Program-made: the position numbers and the translations under genes
In this document: positions 15,146 to 24,071 of the stretch, piece after piece
Position numbering within the stretch: position 1 is the stretch's first letter
How the letters are laid out: each line of letters starts with the position of its first letter
The notes under the pieces: generated by a model
The model's input: the letters and a program-made list of their open reading frames with translations, nothing else
Databases searched by the model: none
Told to the model about the DNA's origin: nothing
Source of the DNA: Microbaculum marinisediminis
GTDB taxonomy: Bacteria; Pseudomonadota; Alphaproteobacteria; Rhizobiales; Tepidamorphaceae
Assembly: GCF_025397915.1 (NCBI RefSeq)
Contig: NZ_JALIDZ010000013.1
Span: forward strand, 112,407 to 176,406
Direction: 5' to 3'
Length of the DNA: 64,000 bases

Positions 15146-16837
15146 ATGCGCGGGACTGTTCCGGAGACACGAGCGGAGGCACTTTTTGAAACCGGAGGTC
15201 GCTCGATAGCCCGACACCTCATGGAGCATGGCGTTTCCCGCGGTTTCTGCGTTCCCGGTGAGAGCTTTCTCGGCCTGCTCGATGCCCTTGGCGACACGGA
15301 CGGCGCTTTCGACCTCGTCGTCTGCCGGCACGAAGGTGGCGCCTCGTACATGGCCGAGGCGTACGGTCGGCAAACGAGCAAGCCGGGGCTTTGTCTCGTC
15401 ACCCGTGGTCCCGGCGCCTGCAACGCGATGATCGGTGTGTCGACGGCTTTTCAGGAAAGCACGCCGATGATCCTGATCATCGGGCATGTGTCGACCGGAA
15501 CGGCCCAAAGATTCGGGTTCCAGGAAATCGACCCGCGCGCCATGTTCGCCGGCACCTCCAAATGGGTGGGCGTCGTCGAACGGGCAAGCGATATCCCACA
15601 CATGATCGCCCGCGCGATCCGGATCTCGATATCCGGGCGACCGGGGCCGGTGGTGCTCGCGGTTCCGGACGACGTTCTGGTGGAGCACGTGCCGGTGCAG
15701 TTTACACCACCGATCACGCGGCCTGTGATGTGTCCGGCACCGGATGCAATTTCCGGCCTGACCGAGATGCTGGGCCGTGCCAAGACGCCGCTGGTCATTC
15801 TCGGCGGCAACGGCTGGGACGCGCGATCCTGTGCCGACGTTGAGGCGTTCGCCGGGCATTTCGACCTGCCCGTCGCAACGACATTCCGCCGCAACGACCT
15901 GATCGACAATCGGTCGCGCCACTATGTCGGGTCATTCGGGCCAGTCCCGCATCCCGGACTTATCGAATACGCGAAGACATCGGATCTGGTTATCTTGCTG
16001 GGCGGCCGCCTCAGCGAGATCGAAACCGGACGGTATGCCTATCTCTGCGCGCCTGAACCGCACCGGGAGCTGGTTCATGCCGCGCCGTTGGACGACGAGT
16101 TCGGCGAAGTTCTCGCCCCGGATCTTGCGATCTCCACCGACGTTGGCCCGCTCGCCGAAGCCCTGGCCGCTATCTCGACCCAGGTCGATATCGTCTGGTC
16201 GGGCGCTAGGAAGACACTTCGCGAGACATACGAGGCCTATCGACAGCCTGTCGATTTCGGCGAACGGCCCAACCCGGGCGTCGCAGTGGGGCTTCTTCAG
16301 AACGAGCTGCCGGAGGGTACGATTTTCACCGGCGGCGCAGGAAACACCACGCATTTTCTGCTGCGCCATATCGAATACCGCCAGCCGGGTACGCTGCTTG
16401 CTCCTCTTTCCGGCCCGATGGGATATGCGGTGCCGGCGGCTATCTCCGCCGCGATGGGGTCGCCTGGCACCGAGGCCTGCGCCTATGTCGGCGATGGCTG
16501 CTTTTTCATGAACCCCCAAGAGCTCGTCGTCGCGGTGAAACGGCAGCTGCCGGTCACGGTGGTGATGTTCAACAACGGCATCTACGGCTCCATCCGGATG
16601 CACCAGGAACTGACCAAGACCGCGATCGGGGTCGCGACGACTCTGGACAATCCCGACTTCCAGGACCTTGCGAAATCGTTCGGCATCCCGTCGGCCCGCA
16701 TCACCGCTCCCACCGAAATCGCAAAGACCTATCGCGACCTACGCGCCAAGACGCCCGGACCGATCTTCATCGAGCTGATGACCGATCCCGAGGTGATCAA
16801 CACCCAGAAAACCATCGACCAGATCAGGGAGGTCTAG
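15146..16837 (+). CDS. thiamine diphosphate-dependent decarboxylase (acetolactate-synthase superfamily)
   Basis: 563 residues in three domains. The N-terminal PYR domain has the cofactor-activating Glu in VVCRHEGGASYMAEAYGR and 'LCLVTRGPGACNAMIGV'. A central domain follows (about 190-330). The C-terminal PP domain has the Mg-ThDP motif GDGCFFMNPQELVVAVKRQ with the Asn, then VTVVMFNNGIYGSI. The superfamily includes acetolactate synthase, benzoylformate, indolepyruvate and phenylpyruvate decarboxylases. The next gene encodes an aminotransferase and the island ends in homogentisate enzymes, so I infer decarboxylation of an arylpyruvate to an arylacetaldehyde. No FAD-specific evidence either way. 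The next gene begins 1 bp after the stop. Confidence 0.85.
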   Translation: MRGTVPETRAEALFETGGRSIARHLMEHGVSRGFCVPGESFLGLLDALGDTDGAFDLVVCRHEGGASYMAEAYGRQTSKPGLCLVTRGPGACNAMIGVSTAFQESTPMILIIGHVSTGTAQRFGFQEIDPRAMFAGTSKWVGVVERASDIPHMIARAIRISISGRPGPVVLAVPDDVLVEHVPVQFTPPITRPVMCPAPDAISGLTEMLGRAKTPLVILGGNGWDARSCADVEAFAGHFDLPVATTFRRNDLIDNRSRHYVGSFGPVPHPGLIEYAKTSDLVILLGGRLSEIETGRYAYLCAPEPHRELVHAAPLDDEFGEVLAPDLAISTDVGPLAEALAAISTQVDIVWSGARKTLRETYEAYRQPVDFGERPNPGVAVGLLQNELPEGTIFTGGAGNTTHFLLRHIEYRQPGTLLAPLSGPMGYAVPAAISAAMGSPGTEACAYVGDGCFFMNPQELVVAVKRQLPVTVVMFNNGIYGSIRMHQELTKTAIGVATTLDNPDFQDLAKSFGIPSARITAPTEIAKTYRDLRAKTPGPIFIELMTDPEVINTQKTIDQIREV

Positions 16838-16838
16838 G

Positions 16839-17975
16839 GTGAACGCAGCGGACGCGACATTGAGACTGGACGCTTCGGACTTTCCGAAGGCGCTGGACCA
16901 TGTGGCCGAGGGGCCCGAGTACACGCCGGGCAAGATGACGTTCGGGGGCGGCCACAAGACGGTCTACAAGCTTTCCAGCAACGAATCCGCGCTGGGGATC
17001 GGCCCGGCCGCCGTCGAGGCAATCCTGAAGGGTGCGAAGGAACAGCACCTGTATCCCGATGCGGCGGGTTTGCCGCTGGCCGAAAAGCTCGCCGAGCATC
17101 ATAAGCTGGATCCGGCGCGGGTGCTGGTCGGTCCTGGATCGGACACGATCATCAGCTGGATCGTCCGCGGCTGGGCCGGGCCAGGTGACGAGGTCGTCTA
17201 TTCGGCGCACGGCTTTCAGAGCTACAGGATCCGGGCGTTCACGTCCGGGGCCGTCCCCGTCGCGGCGCCGGAATCGGAACTGCATGCCGATGTCGATGCC
17301 CTGCTCGCGACGGTGACGCCGCGGACGCGCATCGTTTTCCTGGCCAATCCCAACAATCCGACAGGGACATACCTGCCGGTTTCCGAGATCAGGCGGCTGC
17401 GCGCGGACCTGCCCGCCAGCGTGATGCTGGTTCTGGACGAGGCCTATGCCGAGTTCGTCGAGAAGGACGATTACCTGAGTGGCCTCGCCCTGGCCGACGA
17501 CTGGCCGGAGAACCTGATCGTCACGCGAACGTTCTCGAAGTTCTACAGTCTGGCCGGGCTTCGTGTCGGCTGGGCCTATGCGCCGCGTCGTGCCATGGGG
17601 CCGCTGTCGCGCCTGCGCGGACCGTTCAGCGTATCGAAGCTTGGTCTCGACGCCGCCGTCGCGGCATTGGAAGACCAGACGCATTGCCAGGCGGTGCGCG
17701 ATCACAACGCGCGATGGCGGGACTGGCTTCAAAGAGAAATCCGCGCCCTGGGCTATCAGACAACGGACAGCGTCGGGAATTTCGTGCTGCTCAAGGTGCC
17801 CGGCACCGCCGGTGGGGCCCCGGCGTTCGATCAGACGCTGCAGGATCTGGGGTTCGTGGGACGGCTGGCAAATCAGAATGCGCTGCCGGACTGGCTGCGG
17901 ATCACCGTCGGGAGTGAAGAGGCCAACCAAGCCCTGATCCCGGCACTGAGGAACCTAGTCAACGACTTCACTTAG
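16839..17975 (+). CDS. class I/II aminotransferase, histidinol-phosphate aminotransferase (HisC) type
   Basis: 378 residues from a GTG that follows the previous stop by one base. The PLP-binding Lys is in TRTFSKFYSLAGLRVGW. The 'FLANPNNPTGTYLP' stretch and LVLDEAYAEFVE supply the Asn and Asp/Tyr that hold the cofactor. HisC-type enzymes also transaminate aromatic amino acids, and some are dedicated to them. Placement between a ThDP decarboxylase and a transporter in an aromatic island suggests conversion of an aromatic amino acid to its arylpyruvate rather than histidine synthesis. No other his gene is present. Confidence 0.88.
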   Translation: MNAADATLRLDASDFPKALDHVAEGPEYTPGKMTFGGGHKTVYKLSSNESALGIGPAAVEAILKGAKEQHLYPDAAGLPLAEKLAEHHKLDPARVLVGPGSDTIISWIVRGWAGPGDEVVYSAHGFQSYRIRAFTSGAVPVAAPESELHADVDALLATVTPRTRIVFLANPNNPTGTYLPVSEIRRLRADLPASVMLVLDEAYAEFVEKDDYLSGLALADDWPENLIVTRTFSKFYSLAGLRVGWAYAPRRAMGPLSRLRGPFSVSKLGLDAAVAALEDQTHCQAVRDHNARWRDWLQREIRALGYQTTDSVGNFVLLKVPGTAGGAPAFDQTLQDLGFVGRLANQNALPDWLRITVGSEEANQALIPALRNLVNDFT

Positions 17976-17998
17976 AGACCAAGCAAGGGGAGGAACCA

Positions 17999-18958
17999 AT
18001 GCTTAGAAGATATCTCAAAGGTACGGCCATTGCCGTCACACTTGCCGTCGCGGCGACCGGCGCGTCGGCCCAGACCTTTACGGTCGGGACCACGGAGCAA
18101 GGCTCATCCGGCTATGCCATGACCAGCGCGATGGCGAAAGTCACGCTGAAGGAAGCGGGCATTCGTCTGCGGGCGATGCCGCAAGGCGGCCCGGTCGTCA
18201 CGGCGCCGCTGGTCGCCTCCGGAGACCTCGACTTCTCGATCGCGGTGAGCTTCGTCGCTGCCATGGGACACAAGGGTGTCGAGATGTTCGAGCCTATCGG
18301 CCCGCTGGAAGATGTTGTGGTCGTTGCCGCCCTGCGCACGCTGCCGCTCGGCGTCATGGTGCCCAAGGATTCGGACGTGCAGACGCCCGCCGATTTCAAG
18401 GGCAAGACCATGCCGTCCGAATTCAACACACAGAGGGTGATGAAGAAGCTGCTGGACGCCGTCTATGAAATCGGCGGCTTCACCTCTGAGGATATCGAAC
18501 CCTATCCCGCGCCCACCGGCGGTCGGTCGCTTGAAGATATGGTCGCGGGCAAGGTCGCCGGCACGGTCTATACGATGGATTCCGGTGCCGCCCAGCAAGC
18601 GCAGGCCCAGATCGGCATCCGCTACATCGACCTGGAGCCGACCGACGAAAACATCGCCATCGTAGCCAAGAACGTGCCAGGCGCACTGATCGGCGAAATC
18701 TCGCCTGGTCCCGCATTTCCCGGGGTTGAGGAGCCCGTCCACGTCTTCGTCGCGCCGTTCCTTCTGCTGGGGAACAAGAACACGGACCCTGCCGCCGTCG
18801 CCGCCATTCTGGAGGCGCTTTGGGGGAACAAAGACGAGCTGGTCAAGTCCTATGCGGGGTTCGAATCCTTCGATCCTCAGAAGATGTATGCCGATGTCGG
18901 TATTCCCTATCACGCGGCCGCTCTGGAATTTTACAAGTCCAAGGGGCTGATCAACTGA
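17999..18958 (+). CDS. TRAP transporter solute-binding protein, TAXI family
   Basis: 319 residues with ribosome site AGGGGAGG just upstream. Residues 1-24 form a signal peptide (cleavage likely at GASA-QT). The mature start FTVGTTEQGSSGYAMTSAMA corresponds to the TAXI-type opening ('...GT...G..Y..G.A.A'), and the family's binding-cleft segments follow (VASGDLDFSIAVSF). TAXI proteins deliver small organic acids or amino acids to a fused TRAP permease, here encoded 79 bp downstream. The substrate is presumably the aromatic compound, or its sulfate ester, metabolised by the island. Confidence 0.9.
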   Translation: MLRRYLKGTAIAVTLAVAATGASAQTFTVGTTEQGSSGYAMTSAMAKVTLKEAGIRLRAMPQGGPVVTAPLVASGDLDFSIAVSFVAAMGHKGVEMFEPIGPLEDVVVVAALRTLPLGVMVPKDSDVQTPADFKGKTMPSEFNTQRVMKKLLDAVYEIGGFTSEDIEPYPAPTGGRSLEDMVAGKVAGTVYTMDSGAAQQAQAQIGIRYIDLEPTDENIAIVAKNVPGALIGEISPGPAFPGVEEPVHVFVAPFLLLGNKNTDPAAVAAILEALWGNKDELVKSYAGFESFDPQKMYADVGIPYHAAALEFYKSKGLIN

Positions 18959-19037
18959 TCAGCGCGCTGAACTCCCCAAAGACAACAAGCAGCGATGCGG
19001 CGCCTCGGGGGCACCCGGGGCGGCGCATTTCCCGGAG

Positions 19038-21206
19038 ATGCGTGAGTCGATGGAACCGAACACAACGGAACTACCGGAAGACGATGCGATACCGGCCAGG
19101 CTGATCGGTCTTCCTGCGACCTATATGCTCGGACTGGTCCTGTCAGGCCTGCTGTGCGTGGGCTCGCTGGCTTGGGGGCTTGATGTCTACCGCGAAATTG
19201 GCATGTCGTTCATGAACGAGCAGTTCAAGGCCGGCATGCTGGCGCTGGCGATGCCGGCGGTGTTCCTGTTGTTTCGGGCTTCGGGGGCGTCGCAGCCCGC
19301 GCCGGCTCCGCCCTACGACCTTGCGATCGCGGCAGCGACAGCAGGGGCAGCCGGATATCTGGCGCTCTATTATCCGTTCATCCTCGACCGGCTATACCAG
19401 GCACCGACCGATGCCGTCATTGCCGCGTCTATTCTCATCCTCGGAATTGCGGAAGGCCTGAGGCGAACTGCGGGCCGCACCCTGTTCTTCTTTCTGGTCT
19501 TCTTCCTGCTGTTCGGTTTCTACAGTCACTATATGCCGTTCGCCATTCGCGGTGAGCAGACCGATTTTTCCCGCTACGTCGTCTTCCTTGGCATCGACAT
19601 AAACGGGCTCTTCGGTTTCGCCTTGCACGTGGCGACAACGATGATCGTCGCCTTCCTGCTGTTCGGATTCGTGCTTGAGAAGTCAGGCGGCGCAGCGTTC
19701 TTCACCGATTTCTCGAAAGCGCTTGTAGGCAGAAAACGCGGCGGCGCAGCCAAGATCGCCGTTATCGCATCCGGACTGTTCGGTTCGATTTCCGGGAGCG
19801 CGGTTTCGAACGTCGTGTCTACCGGCGTCGTAACCATCCCGCTGATGCGAAAGTCGGGATACACGCGCGAGACGGCGGCCGGTGTCGAAGCCGTGGCGTC
19901 TACGGGTGGGCAACTCATGCCCCCGCTGATGGGCATCGCAGCCTTCTTGATCGCGGAGACGCTTCAGAAGCCATATGCCGCGGTCGTCGTCGCAGCGATC
20001 ATCCCTGCGCTCATGTATTTCTGGGCCATTTTCGTTCACGTCGACCTTCTGGCGGTCAAGAACAATATCAAGCCGCTGTCGGGCGCAGATATTCCGCGGC
20101 TGCGCTCGCTGTCGTTGAAGGATTTCCTGTTCTTCGTGCCATTCGTCGTGATCGTCTACGGCCTATTCTTTCTCTTCCTGCCTCCGGAAACCGCGGCCAT
20201 CTATGCGACGGTCTCGATCATCCCGATCGGATTGTTCCTCGGTTACAAAGGGGAGAAGCTGCGAGTCCGTGACACGATCCCACTGCTGATGCGGACCGGA
20301 AAGGCCGCGCTCGAGATCCTGATGATCTCGGCGGCGGCGGGGATCATAATCGGCGTACTCAATATCAGCGGCCTGGGCTTTGCCCTTACCCTTGAACTGG
20401 CTGTGTTCCTGGGGGATGCGGTCGTGGTGCTGCTGATCGTCGTGGCCATCCTGAGCATCATTCTCGGCATGGGCATGCCGACGGTCGGCGTCTACCTGCT
20501 GCTGGCGACGCTGCTTGCTCCCGCGATCGTCGAGGTTGGCATTCCCGATCTGTCCGCGCACCTCTTCGTTTTCTACTTCGGTCTGATGTCGCTGGTCACG
20601 CCGCCGGTGGCAATCGCGGCGTTTACCGCGGCGACCGTGGCGCGTGCCGACTCCGTGAAGACGGCAATCGCGGCCGTGCGGGTGGGGTGGGTGGCATACT
20701 TCATCCCATTCCTGATCGTCACCTCGCCCGTTTTTATCATGCAGGGCAGCTGGCTTCATATTGGCCTGTCGTTCGTAACCGCGCTTGTGGGCATCTGGTT
20801 CGTCACATCGGCCATGGTCGGGTTTGCCAATGCGCAATTGACGCCGGTGTTGCGGCTGGCTTTTGCGTCCAGTGGATTGCTGCTGCTGGTGCCGACGGAC
20901 ATTGGAACGCTATCGATGGCCACCAACGTCGCCGGTCTGGCCCTCGGGTTTTGTCGTACCTCGTTGCCGGACACTCGAGCCCCGCCGCCGAGGATCTTGA
21001 GACCGAAGAAAGGTAAATGCAGATGGGACGGCGTCCGAATATCCTGCTGTTCATCACCGACCAGCACCGCGCGGATCATCTCGGCTGCTACGGCAACGGG
21101 ATCGTCAGAACGCCGAACATCGATGCGCTGGCGGCGCGTGGAAAACGGTACGAGCGGTTCTATGTCGCCAACCCCGTTTGCATGCCGAACCGCGCCTCGC
21201 TCATGA
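19038..21206 (+). CDS. fused TRAP transporter permease (small plus large subunit), 3' end frameshifted
   Basis: The open frame encodes 722 residues. The first ~640 are a fused 4TM/12TM TRAP permease with 'FGSISGSAVSNVVSTGVVTI' and 'ILGMGMPTVGVYLLLATLLA', both typical of DctM-type subunits of TAXI systems. The last ~85 residues are implausible and read through the start of the sulfatase gene. In the +1 frame the membrane helix continues as LSYLVAGHSSPAAEDLETEER and stops at 21014-21016, touching the sulfatase ATG at 21017. One extra T in the TTTT run at about 20949-20952 would restore this. Either a natural indel or a sequencing error is likely. ATG at 19038 or 19050 may be used. Confidence 0.85.
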   Translation: MRESMEPNTTELPEDDAIPARLIGLPATYMLGLVLSGLLCVGSLAWGLDVYREIGMSFMNEQFKAGMLALAMPAVFLLFRASGASQPAPAPPYDLAIAAATAGAAGYLALYYPFILDRLYQAPTDAVIAASILILGIAEGLRRTAGRTLFFFLVFFLLFGFYSHYMPFAIRGEQTDFSRYVVFLGIDINGLFGFALHVATTMIVAFLLFGFVLEKSGGAAFFTDFSKALVGRKRGGAAKIAVIASGLFGSISGSAVSNVVSTGVVTIPLMRKSGYTRETAAGVEAVASTGGQLMPPLMGIAAFLIAETLQKPYAAVVVAAIIPALMYFWAIFVHVDLLAVKNNIKPLSGADIPRLRSLSLKDFLFFVPFVVIVYGLFFLFLPPETAAIYATVSIIPIGLFLGYKGEKLRVRDTIPLLMRTGKAALEILMISAAAGIIIGVLNISGLGFALTLELAVFLGDAVVVLLIVVAILSIILGMGMPTVGVYLLLATLLAPAIVEVGIPDLSAHLFVFYFGLMSLVTPPVAIAAFTAATVARADSVKTAIAAVRVGWVAYFIPFLIVTSPVFIMQGSWLHIGLSFVTALVGIWFVTSAMVGFANAQLTPVLRLAFASSGLLLLVPTDIGTLSMATNVAGLALGFCRTSLPDTRAPPPRILRPKKGKCRWDGVRISCCSSPTSTARIISAATATGSSERRTSMRWRRVENGTSGSMSPTPFACRTAPRS

Positions 21207-22588
21207 CTGGCCGGATGCCATCCGGGCATGGCGTCTACTCCAATGGAACCCCCTTGGGCGAGGGATCCCGAACCTTCGTCCAGCGGCTTCGCGAAGAGGG
21301 GTATCACACCGCGCTGATCGGCAAATCGCATCTGCAGACGATCACCGGCTGGGAGGCGCCGTTCAAACCGGATCCGTCGCGCTATCGTACCGGCGAGGAC
21401 GGCTATCCCAGCGAGGCGGAGCTGCCGACCCGGCGCGGGCCGCAGTATCTGAATGAGGATCCGCGGTCCTGGGAAGATCCGGAATTCCGCGTCCGGACGC
21501 CGTTCTACGGCTTCGACCACGTCGATGTCGTGACCGGCCACGCCGATGAAGTGGGCGGAGACTATGAGCGCTGGCTGAAAGACCAGCCCGGTGGCTGGAA
21601 CGACCGGCGCGGACGCAAACACGGCAAGCGCGACGAGCGAATTTCGACACCGCAGGCCTGGCTGACGCAGTTGCCGGAGGAGCTTTACCCGAGCGCCTAT
21701 ATCGGTCAGCAGACAGAGGCCTATCTGGCTGCACGAAAGCTTGGTGACGCCCCGTTCTTCGTGCAGTGCTCCTTCCCGGATCCGCACCATCCCTTCACGC
21801 CGCCAGGCCGGTACTGGGACATGTTCGATCCTGACAGCATTCCGTTGCCGAAAGGGTATCGGCACGGCGACATGCCGCTGGAGCGGCATCTCTATCGGCA
21901 ATTCGCCGGCGGTACGGCGCAGCGCGAAACACAGATGCCATATGCAGCCACGGAGCGGGAGATCCGTGAAGCCATCGCCCTGACCTACGGCATGATTGCG
22001 ATGATCGACGATCAGATCGGCCGAGTCCTGGCGGCGCTGGAAGAGAGTGGCGAAGCCGACAACACGGTGGTGATCTTCACCACGGATCACGGCGACTACA
22101 TGGGCGATCGTGGGCTTCTCCTGAAGGGGCCGCACCACTTGCACGGGGTTCTTCGGGTGCCCTTCATCTGGGCGGACCCGGAGGATCCGACGCCGGAGAC
22201 CATCGACGACCTCGCGCAAACCATCGATATCGGTCCGACGATCCTATCGCGCGCCGATGTCAAGATGGACTACGGCGTGCAGGGGCGCGTTCTAGGGCAA
22301 GACCCCGCGCCGGACGCGGTTCTGATCGAAGACAGCCGGCAACGGATCAATCTCGGGTTCGAACGATTTCAGGGCCTGCGGACCCTCATCACGAGAGACC
22401 ATCGCCTGACGATCGGGGTGCCGGACGCCGGAAACGAACTGATCGACCTGACGAACGATCCGCATGAGCACGAAAATCTATGGGGGCAGCCGCAACGCCT
22501 GAAACTCCAGGCGGAGCTGACGGAGAAGCTGGTGGCCAAAATGATCGCGATGCAGGACCCGGTTCCGCTCGCGCCGTTCTACGCCTGA
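21017..22588 (+). CDS. sulfatase (alkaline phosphatase superfamily, FGly-type)
   Basis: 523 residues. Metal-site start NILLFITDQHRADHLGCYG, then the formylglycine motif NPVCMPNRASLMTGR with C55. This is C-x-P-N-R rather than the common C-x-P-S-R, which is compatible with maturation by the formylglycine-generating enzyme. The second metal site is in 'VVIFTTDHGDYMGDRGLLLK' with GPHH after it. No signal peptide, so it acts in the cytoplasm. The superfamily hydrolyses sulfate esters, choline sulfate or phosphonate monoesters. Between an aromatic-island transporter and an aldehyde dehydrogenase, an aryl sulfate substrate is plausible, but not proven. The ATG abuts the shifted end of the permease gene. 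Confidence 0.88.
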   Translation: MQMGRRPNILLFITDQHRADHLGCYGNGIVRTPNIDALAARGKRYERFYVANPVCMPNRASLMTGRMPSGHGVYSNGTPLGEGSRTFVQRLREEGYHTALIGKSHLQTITGWEAPFKPDPSRYRTGEDGYPSEAELPTRRGPQYLNEDPRSWEDPEFRVRTPFYGFDHVDVVTGHADEVGGDYERWLKDQPGGWNDRRGRKHGKRDERISTPQAWLTQLPEELYPSAYIGQQTEAYLAARKLGDAPFFVQCSFPDPHHPFTPPGRYWDMFDPDSIPLPKGYRHGDMPLERHLYRQFAGGTAQRETQMPYAATEREIREAIALTYGMIAMIDDQIGRVLAALEESGEADNTVVIFTTDHGDYMGDRGLLLKGPHHLHGVLRVPFIWADPEDPTPETIDDLAQTIDIGPTILSRADVKMDYGVQGRVLGQDPAPDAVLIEDSRQRINLGFERFQGLRTLITRDHRLTIGVPDAGNELIDLTNDPHEHENLWGQPQRLKLQAELTEKLVAKMIAMQDPVPLAPFYA

Positions 22589-22601
22589 AAGAGGGACCAG
22601 C

Positions 22602-24059
22602 ATGAAAGAGCTCAAGAACCTGGTTGCCGGGGAATGGCGTGGTTCGGCGAGGACGTGGGACAAAATCAGCCCCTTCAGTGGGCATGTCGTCGCCCGTGTG
22701 CACGAAGCCGAGAAGCAGATGATCGACGATGCCGTCGCAGCCGGACGGGCGGCGGCCTTCGGTGAATGGGGAACCATGCCGATGCGCGCCCGCGTTGCGA
22801 TCATTCGCGACTTTGCACAGAAACTGTCCGCCCGGGTCGACGATCTGGTCGAGGCCGACATGGCCGACACCGGCCGCTCGCGCTGGCAGGCAAGCACCTT
22901 CGACGGAAAGCGTGCGACCGGCCTCTTCGAGAAATACTGCGAGCTGGCCCTAACGCTGGAGAACAGGTCCAACAATTTCGAGGGCGAAGGGGGCTTCCAG
23001 GGCGTGTGGCTCACGCAGCGCAGGCCGAAAGGCGTCATCGCCTGCATCGCGCCCTGGAACGTGCCGCTGCTGATGATGTCACTGAAGCTGGCGCCGGCCT
23101 TGGTGATGGGCAATGCGGCGATTGCGAAGCCTTCGGAAGAAACGCCCAGTTCCACCACCATCCTGGCCGAGGTCATCGCGGCTTCCGAAGTTCCCGATGG
23201 TGCGTTCTCGCTTTTGCACGGGTTCGGACGCGATTCCACCGGGGCGTGGATTACCGAGCATCCCGGTGTCGACGCGATCACGTTTACCGGCGAGCCCGCC
23301 ACCGGGGCGGCGATCATGCGGACGGCAGCGACCGGCCTTCGCGAGGTTTCAATGGAACTTGGCGGGAAGAACCCGGCGCTGGTTTTCGAAGATGTCGATA
23401 TGGAGCGGGCCATCGAAGGCGGCATGCGCTCCGCCTTCTTCAACACCGGCCAGATCTGTTTCTGTACGGAGCGCGTCTATGTGCACCGCTCGCGCTACGA
23501 CGAATATGTCGACCGGATGGTGGGTGTCGCGGACTCGATCGTGATGGGGGAGCCGGAGCGGTCCGGGTTCTCCATCGGGCCGCTTGTGTCGCACAGTCAC
23601 CGCGAGAAAGTGAAATCGCTGGTCGATACCGTCGTTCCCGAGGGGGGCGAGATCCTGGCCGGCGGCCGGATCCCGGAATTTGGCGACGAGCGGGACAAGG
23701 GGGCGTTCTACTGCCCGACCGTGGCAGTCGGTCTCGACAGCGATGCGACGATGATGCGCGAAGAGACCTTCGGGCCGGTCATGCATGTTGCGCCCTTCGA
23801 CGACGAGGACGAGGCGATCGCGCTGGCCAACAATAGCCGCTACGGCCTCGGCGCGGTGATCTGGAGCCAGAACGTTGCCCGCTGTCTATCCCTGCCGCCG
23901 AAGCTGCGGGTCGGGCATGTCTGGGTAAACAGCTGGCAGATCAGGGACCTGTCGTCGCCGCTCGCCGGCGTGGGAATTTCCGGGGTTGGGGAGCAGTTCG
24001 GGGTCAGGAGCCTGGAGTTCTGCTCTCAACCCCAGACAATCACGATCAGGCTGGACTGA
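22602..24059 (+). CDS. NAD(P)-dependent aldehyde dehydrogenase
   Basis: 485 residues, standard ALDH length. Cofactor loop IACIAPWNVPLLMMSLKLAPAL (oxyanion Asn in WN), general base Glu in EVSMELGGKNPALVF, nucleophilic Cys in NTGQICFCTERVYVHR, and C-terminal 'EETFGPVMHVAPFDDEDEAI'. The closest feel is to the 2-hydroxymuconic semialdehyde / phenylacetaldehyde / betaine aldehyde group. It starts 13 bp after the sulfatase gene with AGAGGGA ahead of the ATG. In the proposed pathway it oxidises the arylacetaldehyde from the ThDP enzyme to arylacetate. Confidence 0.9.
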   Translation: MKELKNLVAGEWRGSARTWDKISPFSGHVVARVHEAEKQMIDDAVAAGRAAAFGEWGTMPMRARVAIIRDFAQKLSARVDDLVEADMADTGRSRWQASTFDGKRATGLFEKYCELALTLENRSNNFEGEGGFQGVWLTQRRPKGVIACIAPWNVPLLMMSLKLAPALVMGNAAIAKPSEETPSSTTILAEVIAASEVPDGAFSLLHGFGRDSTGAWITEHPGVDAITFTGEPATGAAIMRTAATGLREVSMELGGKNPALVFEDVDMERAIEGGMRSAFFNTGQICFCTERVYVHRSRYDEYVDRMVGVADSIVMGEPERSGFSIGPLVSHSHREKVKSLVDTVVPEGGEILAGGRIPEFGDERDKGAFYCPTVAVGLDSDATMMREETFGPVMHVAPFDDEDEAIALANNSRYGLGAVIWSQNVARCLSLPPKLRVGHVWVNSWQIRDLSSPLAGVGISGVGEQFGVRSLEFCSQPQTITIRLD

Positions 24060-24071
24060 ACCGGCTGCGGA

